Assembly: GCA_001803705.1 (NCBI GenBank)
Contig: MHDY01000228.1
Location: forward strand, 1 to 16,315
DNA: 16,315 bases
Source of the DNA: Nitrospirae bacterium GWC2_56_14
GTDB lineage: Bacteria > Nitrospirota > UBA9217
Direction: 5' to 3'
Shown one piece after another: positions 7,114 through 11,895 of this stretch (the stretch's first letter is position 1; each line of letters starts with the position of its first letter). A program made the translations under genes and the position numbers. Below the pieces are notes generated by a model. The model was given only the letters and a program-made list of their open reading frames with translations. It did no database searches and was not told where the DNA came from.

Positions 7114-7471
7114 ACAGTCCCAGCGGAAGGTTCGTCGCCGGCTTTGCCACCCCGAAGCTCCGGGCGGCCTGGAGCGGAGAATCAAACACCTGGAACTCCT
7201 CGAGCATGCCGGTGGTGCGGAAAATATTCTTGATATAATCCGACAGCCCGGCAAGCCTGAGGTCCCCGCCAAAGGACTGGAGCCGCTTTTTCTCATCCAC
7301 CAGCGTTGAGAGGATCGTAAAGTGCACGTGCTCGACGGCCTCGAAGTTCAGGATGAGCCCGTACATCTCGCCCTTGACGAGCTGGCCGATGACGCGGTCG
7401 ACCTCTGCCATCTTTGCGGCGTCGATCTCGCCTTCGAGGTTCATCTGATATACTTTGAGTTTGGTCTCCAT
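7112..7471 (-). CDS. STAS-domain protein (anti-sigma-factor-antagonist-like) inside the dcw operon
   Basis: A 119-residue single STAS domain: strand-rich start (KLKVYQMNLEGEIDAAK), LILNFEAVEHVHFTILSTL at 39-57 and a GGDLRLAGLSDYIKNIF region at 68-84, the usual order in SpoIIAA-like antagonists. In SpoIIAA-type proteins the corresponding turn is D-S-S-G with a phosphorylatable Ser. Here it reads H50-F51-T52-I53, so the first Ser is replaced by Phe and only Thr52 could be modified. The ATG at 7471 is one base after the mraZ stop (TAGCATG) with no separate ribosome site, implying coupling to mraZ; an in-frame upstream ATG at 7492 is less likely. Its partner is not in the window. A role in linking division-gene expression to a partner-switching signal is only a guess. 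Confidence 0.82.
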   Translation of the reverse strand: METKLKVYQMNLEGEIDAAKMAEVDRVIGQLVKGEMYGLILNFEAVEHVHFTILSTLVDEKKRLQSFGGDLRLAGLSDYIKNIFRTTGMLEEFQVFDSPLQAARSFGVAKPATNLPLGL

Positions 7472-7472
7472 G

Positions 7473-7907
7473 CTATAGGCCCAGTGCTGCAAGCGTCTCG
7501 TTGATCTTGTCTCCGTTTTGAGAATGTCTCGCCTCCCATGCCCCGCTGTCCCAGATCTCTATCTTGTCGATGATGCCGATGAGCACCACGTTCTTGGCGA
7601 TCGTCGCGTGTTCGCGGTGCGGCGGCGGGATGAGAATGCGGCCCTGCTTGTCCAGTTCGCACTCCGTTGCGGACGAGAAGAAGAAGCGCATGAAGTCTTT
7701 CACTTCCTGCTTCATCATCGGCAGCGCCTTGATCTTCCCTTCCAGCTTCTCCCACTCCTCAAGCGGATAGACCGTCAGGCACTTGTCGTAGTCCATGGCC
7801 AGCACGAGCCTGCCGTCATAACGGTCGGCAATGATCTCCCGGAACTTCGACGGAACGCTCACCCTGCCCTTGGTGTCAACAGTATGTTCAAAACTGCCTC
7901 TGAACAC
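7473..7907 (-). CDS. mraZ: MraZ, dcw operon transcriptional regulator
   Basis: DNA-binding protein of the AbrB/SpoVT fold that controls the dcw cluster and sits first in it. The 144 residues hold two swapped-hairpin domains marked by DTKGRVSVP (11-19) and DKQGRILIPP (86-95), plus the IEIWD segment near 117-121. The start is GTG at 7907, with GGAGG 5 nt upstream (7913-7917); the product begins MFRGSFEH, as is typical for the family. The operator-like boxes just upstream make autoregulation very likely. The stop codon is one base before the STAS gene start. Confidence 0.96.
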   Translation of the reverse strand: MFRGSFEHTVDTKGRVSVPSKFREIIADRYDGRLVLAMDYDKCLTVYPLEEWEKLEGKIKALPMMKQEVKDFMRFFFSSATECELDKQGRILIPPPHREHATIAKNVVLIGIIDKIEIWDSGAWEARHSQNGDKINETLAALGL

Positions 7908-7924
7908 CGGATCCTCCGATATAG

Positions 7925-7949
7925 CCCACTTTTCCCCACCCTATACCAC
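7925..7949 (-). promoter_or_regulatory. MraZ operator: three 10-bp-spaced GTGG[G/T] boxes
   Basis: On the minus strand, GTGGT (7945-7949), GTGGG (7935-7939) and GTGGG (7925-7929) are direct repeats each separated by exactly 5 nt. Known MraZ sites are TGGGN direct repeats with 5-nt spacers upstream of mraZ. The boxes lie between the predicted -10 and the mraZ ribosome site, about 5-30 nt into the transcript, where bound MraZ would block initiation or clearance. Confidence 0.85.
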
Positions 7950-7960
7950 TTGCCAGCCAA

Positions 7961-7989
7961 AGTATATCTTTCGCATCTATCGATGTCAA
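7961..7989 (-). promoter_or_regulatory. Sigma70 promoter of the dcw operon
   Basis: TTGACA (7984-7989), a 17-nt spacer and TATACT (7961-7966) form a near-consensus promoter reading into mraZ. The predicted start point is about 7954, giving a leader near 47 nt. The 20 nt upstream of the -35 (7990-8009) are almost all A/T and resemble an UP element. Confidence 0.85.
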
Positions 7990-8056
7990 GAAAATTATTA
8001 ATTTTATAGTAGGTTACGAGGTGGGTAGGCTGGACACAAAAAACCCGTTTTTGGAC

Positions 8057-8085
8057 GTGACAAGGGATGGTGAAAAAGGTAGTAT
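8057..8085 (+). promoter_or_regulatory. Weak promoter candidate for the HNH gene
   Basis: GTGACA (8057-8062), 17 nt, then TAGTAT (8080-8085) on the plus strand. It is oriented toward the HNH gene, about 110 nt upstream of its ATG. Both hexamers depart from consensus. The leader also holds two alternative 5-bp hairpins (GCACC/GGTGC and AGGTG/CACCT, 8137-8169) of unknown meaning. Confidence 0.25.
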
Positions 8086-8198
8086 GGGTTTCTGAGATAA
8101 CAGAAGTCAGCGCTCGGAAACCGGCTTGAAATGAGGAGCTGCACCGATCATAGGTGCGGTCTCACCTGTATTCTGAATCCTGCCGTCTTAATTTTACT

Positions 8199-8543
8199 AT
8201 GACCGACTCCTTTTTCTATACAGCGGACGAACAGCATATAAAGCGCGAAAAGAGCAAAGCGCGCGAGCTCCGGGCCTCGCAATGGTGGAAGCGGAAACGG
8301 TCGAGCGGTCGATGCTACTACTGCGGCCGGACGTTCAAGCCCGCGGAGCTGACCATGGATCATCTCATACCGGTCGTGCGCGGCGGCAAGTCCGTGCAGG
8401 GGAACCTCGTGCCGGCATGCAAAGACTGCAACAGCAAAAAGAAATATCTTCTTCCGGCGGAATGGGAGGAGTATGTAGCATCGCTCAAAGAAGAACCGGC
8501 CCACGGACCGGAGAACGGGCCCGTGGACAGGGAACCGGCCTGA
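8199..8543 (+). CDS. Small HNH endonuclease family protein
   Basis: The 114-residue product has a basic N-terminal helix region (KREKSKARELRASQWWKRK, about 15-33) followed by a zinc-stabilised HNH core: CYYC at 39-42, DH at 54-55 (the H is the presumed general base), N69 in GNLVPAC, and C74-x2-C77-N78, then KKKYLLPAEW. This is the classic C-C/H-N-H/C-C layout of McrA-like HNH proteins, with no other domain. I chose the ATG at 8199; an in-frame GTG at 8154 would add 15 unconvincing residues. Neither has a good ribosome site. The substrate is unknown. No restriction methylase, phage or intron gene is nearby, so a housekeeping nucleic-acid role is as plausible as defence. Confidence 0.85.
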   Translation: MTDSFFYTADEQHIKREKSKARELRASQWWKRKRSSGRCYYCGRTFKPAELTMDHLIPVVRGGKSVQGNLVPACKDCNSKKKYLLPAEWEEYVASLKEEPAHGPENGPVDREPA

Positions 8544-8667
8544 AGAGGACGCATCGTTTTTAGGCGCCTTGTTTCCACACAATGCCCGTTCTCACGTTCA
8601 CGCCTGATAAACAAAACCAGGTTCCAGCCAGGACGATCCAGGAACATTGGACGCACCACTATTTGCC

Positions 8668-9450
8668 ATGATCAAGAACCTCCTGCAACTCTCCCTCGCC
8701 ATACTGTTCATCGTGGCCCCGGTCCCGTCCTTCGCAACGGAAGAGCGCCTGATACTGCTCGACACACGGCCCGGTGTTTCCGTCATGCTCTCTTATGCGA
8801 AACACGCTGATGCCAAAACTACGGTGGTCCTGCTGCCGGGAGGGACCGGCGGCTTCCGGCTCAAGTCCGGCGCCCCTGCTTCCGGCGGCTTTCTCTTCGA
8901 CAACCGCGACAATTTTTTTTCCAGCGGTTTTAACGTAGCCGTTGTCAACAAGCCGAGCGATGTACAAGACCTCGACTTCGATTTCCGGTCGAGTCCCGAG
9001 CATGTGGCAGACCTTCGCCAGGTCGTGGCATTTCTGAAAAAAGAGGGAGGACTTCCCGTCTGGCTGGTGGGCACCAGCCGGGGGACCATCTCTGCAACCG
9101 CTGCGGCAATCGCCTTTGGGAATAACGAATTGGCGGGTATCGTGCTGACCTCGAGCATCACGGCCTGGTGGAAGAACGGTGATGTCCCGTCACAGGACCT
9201 GGAGGCCATTCGCATCCCGGTGCTGGTCGTGCACCACGCACTGGATTCGTGCTCGATCTGCGTACCCAATCAGGCCTCCCGGATCGTACAAGGCCTGACC
9301 AATGCGCCGGTCAAAAAATTGATCATGGTAACCGGCGGTGGACCGCCCTCGGGAGACGAGTGCACCTCGTCGCATTGGCATGGGTTCGTGGGACGGGAAC
9401 AAGAGGTGGTGCGGACCATTGCCGACTGGATCAAGAAGCCGGTGAATTGA
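8668..9450 (+). CDS. Exported alpha/beta hydrolase-like protein
   Basis: The 260-residue product starts with a signal peptide (MIKNLLQLSLAILF..., predicted cut after SFA at about 21-23). It has the alpha/beta hydrolase pattern: strand VVLLPGGTGG at 53-62, AVVNKPSD near 91-98, nucleophile elbow VGTSRGT at 134-140 (Ser137), candidate acid Asp193 in HHALDSC, and candidate His236 or His238 in SSHWHGF. Cys195, Cys198 and Cys232 could form a disulfide near the active site in the periplasm. The frame opens with a TTG at 8647, which would add seven residues; the ATG at 8668 fits the signal peptide better, though neither has a strong ribosome site. The substrate cannot be read from the sequence. It lies 124 nt after the HNH gene and may share its transcript. 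Confidence 0.75.
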   Translation: MIKNLLQLSLAILFIVAPVPSFATEERLILLDTRPGVSVMLSYAKHADAKTTVVLLPGGTGGFRLKSGAPASGGFLFDNRDNFFSSGFNVAVVNKPSDVQDLDFDFRSSPEHVADLRQVVAFLKKEGGLPVWLVGTSRGTISATAAAIAFGNNELAGIVLTSSITAWWKNGDVPSQDLEAIRIPVLVVHHALDSCSICVPNQASRIVQGLTNAPVKKLIMVTGGGPPSGDECTSSHWHGFVGREQEVVRTIADWIKKPVN

Positions 9451-9537
9451 ACGAGCCTGAATTTTCCACCCCGAGAAGGGAATACGTTCCGGTCAGAGCT
9501 TACGTATAACGCTGCGCTGCGCACACCATCAAATCCC

Positions 9538-9553
9538 CTGCCCGCCCGGGCAG
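9538..9553. terminator. Short GC hairpin between convergent genes
   Basis: CTGCCC-GCCC-GGGCAG is a perfect 6-bp inverted repeat in the 110-nt region between two convergent genes. No T-run follows on either strand. It may serve as a weak bidirectional terminator or barrier. Confidence 0.3.
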
Positions 9554-9560
9554 CTCTCCG

Positions 9561-10388
9561 TCATTGCACATGACCCGGCGTCATGTCCGTTAGGATGAAT
9601 ATGAATGAGCCGATCCTGATCGTGCTCTTCATGAGAACAGGAACCTTCCGGTTGTCATCGGTAAGCCAGATAAAAACCTCCCCCTTGTTCAGGAAGACCC
9701 CTTCGTACAGCGGATGGGTCTTGACCTTGATCGCGGCAAATTCGCCGGCGGGCGTTTTCACCGTCTCCCTGCCCAGCGTGAGGACCTCGATGGACCAATT
9801 CTTGTTGCTGTCAAAAACATTGACCGTGATCACCTTGCCGATGGTGAATTCATCGATCGTCCGGAGATAGTAGAGCGACGACAGTGCATCCTGCACCTGG
9901 TCGGGGATGTCCAGGGTCTTCGGGGCATCGTCGTTCTGTGTGCTGATGGCCTTTTTGCGCGGATGGTCGAAGACCACGTCGCGGCGCATCTTTTTCTTTC
10001 CATGGCTCTGTCTGATACTGTAGGAGAGGCTTTTCATGATCTGCGGATCAAAAGTGCTCCGGACGGTGTCATTCACCGGAAAGATCTTATTCACGGCCCC
10101 TTTGGAGCTGCCTGTCGTGACGAACAAAAGGCCCGGCCTTTCACCCGGCAGGGTTTCGCTTTTGATCTCCATGACCGCGGTCCCTGCGGAGAGGATCCTG
10201 GACCAGCTGACATCGTAGGTCAGTCTTTCGCCGGGCAGGAGAGCCCCAATGCCCGGTTGGGCGGAAACGAGCTGCTGCTCTGCTGCGCTGACAGCGCCGG
10301 GAACGAGCAGGCGTCCGTACAGGAAAAGAGACAGGACCGCTGTTTTCAACAAGATATGCCGAGATTCGCCGCGTGAAAAGATATCCAT
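9561..10388 (-). CDS. DUF3108-family exported protein
   Basis: The 275-residue product has an N-terminal signal sequence (hydrophobic stretch about 14-34, cut near AVSAA). The rest is beta-rich and matches the DUF3108 pattern: GERLTYDVSWSRILSAGTAVMEI at 53-75, a VNDTVRSTFD segment, DALSSLYYLR at about 167-176, then TPAGEFAAIKVKTH and a C-terminal VFIWLTDD strand. These proteins are predicted periplasmic or outer-membrane-associated and their function is not established. No Shine-Dalgarno sequence precedes the ATG at 10388. A good promoter places the transcript start at about the ATG itself, so the mRNA may be leaderless, or translation may begin at the TTG codons 13-14, just before the hydrophobic stretch. 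Confidence 0.82.
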   Translation of the reverse strand: MDIFSRGESRHILLKTAVLSLFLYGRLLVPGAVSAAEQQLVSAQPGIGALLPGERLTYDVSWSRILSAGTAVMEIKSETLPGERPGLLFVTTGSSKGAVNKIFPVNDTVRSTFDPQIMKSLSYSIRQSHGKKKMRRDVVFDHPRKKAISTQNDDAPKTLDIPDQVQDALSSLYYLRTIDEFTIGKVITVNVFDSNKNWSIEVLTLGRETVKTPAGEFAAIKVKTHPLYEGVFLNKGEVFIWLTDDNRKVPVLMKSTIRIGSFIFILTDMTPGHVQ

Positions 10389-10394
10389 GCGCTG

Positions 10395-10423
10395 ACTGTA
10401 TCAAAACATCGGGCGATAGTCAA
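10395..10423 (-). promoter_or_regulatory. Sigma70 promoter of the DUF3108-like gene
   Basis: TTGACT (10418-10423), a 17-nt spacer ending in TGA, and TACAGT (10395-10400) make an extended -10 promoter on the minus strand. Initiation about 7 nt past the -10 would fall at or next to the annotated ATG at 10388. Confidence 0.65.
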
Positions 10424-10465
10424 ACAGCGGGATATGATGTCCAAGAAAAACGGCATTTGACCCTG

Positions 10466-10628
10466 ATCAAATTTGATGAAGTCGTAAAAACTGAAGATGG
10501 CCACAAAATGCACAGAAAGCACAAAAGTAAAATCATTAAAAACTAAAATTTTTTCTGTGCTGTGCCTTTTGTGACTTATGTGGCTAAAAAGACTCTTTGC
10601 GATTTTATCAAATTTAATGATTTCGTAA
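10466..10628. repeat. Inverted-repeat element with flanking direct repeats
   Basis: This fills the middle of the 335-nt gene-free stretch 10389-10723. Two 22-nt direct repeats (10466-10487 and 10607-10628, core ATCAAATTT...TCGTAA) match at 19 of 22 positions. Between them are two inverted arms (10500-10523 and 10561-10584, 19 of 24 matching) of CACAAA-like units starting GCCACA, around a 37-nt AT-rich centre. The arms resemble those of the element at 5903-6011. Nothing protein-like is encoded. The rest of the gap, 10629-10723, shows no recognisable feature. Confidence 0.7.
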
Positions 10629-10723
10629 GAGGTCTGCGGCTGTTTTTACCGTTGATGGTCGAGGAAGAAAGAGGCGTTGATGATACAATGGCAGGTGAAG
10701 TTCGTGCCGGCGCAGTGGGCGGC

Positions 10724-11605
10724 CTAAATCTTTTTCATTCTCCGGGCCCGGTGCCGGTATTTCCTGACCGGGGGCTCCTGGAAAGAGATCTCGAGGTCCG
10801 GATTCGTTCCAAGCTCGGCCAGCGTCTGGGTGCTCTCCCAGAGCCGGAACCGTGATACGGCCCCCAGGACCGCGGTATAGATGATGCCCTTCTCCGTATC
10901 CATGGCGCCGACGAAACAATGCTGCGCGCTGTTCGTAAATCCTGTCTTGCCGCCGAGCATGTTGCTCCGGTACCACAGCATGTCATCGGAATTTTCCAGG
11001 TAGAGCTCCCTGCCCGCTGGGGTGATGACCAGCCACTCTTTTTTCCCCAGGACCTCCTTGATCAGCGGATAGGTGAGCGCCCGTTTCATGATAATGGCCA
11101 GATCGCGGGCGGTGGTGTATTGCTTGCCTTTGGGCAGCCCCGAAGCCGTAATGAAATGCGTATCGCAGGCCCCGATCTCCTCCGCCTTCCGGTTCATCAG
11201 CTCCACAAAAGCATCCTCCGAGCCGGCGGCCTCTTCAGCCAACGCCACGGCCGCGCCGTTGATGGATTTCATGAGCGCCAGATGGAGCAGATCGGAAACC
11301 GTCAGCTCCTCGTCCGCTTTCAGCCTGGGTTTGATGGAGCGCGTTGCCGCCGCGGTGCGGCTCACCGTAACCAACGCTTCCGGCGAAAGGCGGTCCAGGG
11401 CCACCATGGCGGTCACCAGCTTTACCGTGCTGGCAGGCGGCAGTTTTGCCGAAGGGTTCCTGGCGTACAGGACGGAATCCTTATCATCCATCACAAAGCA
11501 CGCCTTGGCGGATACGACCTGCGAAGAAGGGGAAAAGGGGGAAGCCGGCTGGACCGCTGCCAGCAGTAGGACCACTCCCAATAGATACAGACCAGATCGT
11601 TTCAA
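10724..11605 (-). CDS. D-alanyl-D-alanine carboxypeptidase, S11 family (PBP5/6-like)
   Basis: Serine peptidase that trims the terminal D-Ala from peptidoglycan pentapeptides in the periplasm. All three penicillin-binding motifs are present: STVK at 59-62, SIN at 114-116 and KTG at 220-222. I place the start at the TTG at 11605, because AGGAG lies 5 nt upstream (11611-11615) and the product then begins with a compact signal peptide (KRSGLYLLGVVLLLAAVQPA). The longer in-frame ATG at 11632 has no ribosome site and would put nine extra residues ahead of it. With 293 residues it holds the catalytic domain but no PBP5 C-terminal beta domain or amphipathic anchor. It ends in a basic tail (RKYRHRARRMKKI) that could contact membrane or wall. 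Confidence 0.92.
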   Translation of the reverse strand: MKRSGLYLLGVVLLLAAVQPASPFSPSSQVVSAKACFVMDDKDSVLYARNPSAKLPPASTVKLVTAMVALDRLSPEALVTVSRTAAATRSIKPRLKADEELTVSDLLHLALMKSINGAAVALAEEAAGSEDAFVELMNRKAEEIGACDTHFITASGLPKGKQYTTARDLAIIMKRALTYPLIKEVLGKKEWLVITPAGRELYLENSDDMLWYRSNMLGGKTGFTNSAQHCFVGAMDTEKGIIYTAVLGAVSRFRLWESTQTLAELGTNPDLEISFQEPPVRKYRHRARRMKKI

Positions 11606-11610
11606 GACAG

Positions 11611-11615
11611 CTCCT
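11611..11615 (-). promoter_or_regulatory. Shine-Dalgarno site selecting a TTG start
   Basis: AGGAG is followed by 5 nt (CTGTC) and TTG at 11605. It lies inside the frame of the longer ATG-initiated version, so it decides in favour of the TTG start for the carboxypeptidase gene. Confidence 0.75.
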
Positions 11616-11692
11616 GAGATCCCCGTCGACATCGAGCAAAATACGTCCGCATACTTGCTATGGAGGCCTGCGCTTCGGGCTCACACGCACCG

Positions 11693-11721
11693 AGAGTATC
11701 AGGACTGAACTGAAATGTCAA
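11693..11721 (-). promoter_or_regulatory. Sigma70 promoter of the carboxypeptidase gene
   Basis: TTGACA (11716-11721), a 17-nt spacer ending in TGA and TACTCT (11693-11698) form an extended -10 promoter on the minus strand. The predicted start point is about 11686, leaving a leader near 80 nt before the TTG start. Confidence 0.7.
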
Positions 11722-11827
11722 ACAGATAGACATCTGACGGACAGCGGCGATTTACGCAGGACGTTTCCAAATAATACCGGGCTGTTGCCGCCAATGCATT
11801 TTATTGCACTTCGCATTTGCTGCGGAG

Positions 11828-11856
11828 TTGAGGAGTTCGAGCGTTCATGCTATAGT
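11828..11856 (+). promoter_or_regulatory. Sigma70 promoter of the ankyrin membrane protein gene
   Basis: TTGAGG (11828-11833), a 17-nt spacer ending in TGC and TATAGT (11851-11856) give a good extended -10 promoter on the plus strand. Initiation near 11863 gives a leader of about 33 nt. It is divergent from the carboxypeptidase promoter, the two -35 boxes lying about 106 nt apart. Confidence 0.7.
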
Positions 11857-11895
11857 TGCACTGTCATTGCTGCCTGATGGACAAGGAGCCACCTT

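Noticed and set aside
8086..8170. Possible riboswitch upstream of the HNH gene
   Set aside because: Only short 5-6 bp stems (GGTTTC/GAAACC, GCACC/GGTGC) are visible; no known riboswitch core could be matched, and an HNH gene is not a usual target.
8199..8543. HNH gene as part of a defence island or homing element
   Set aside because: No methylase, integrase, intron boundary or phage gene is next to it; flanking genes are ordinary and the protein has no extra domain.
10562..10855. Plus-strand open frame in the gap after the repeat element
   Set aside because: Begins inside the repeat arm and continues antisense to the carboxypeptidase; no motif or ribosome site.
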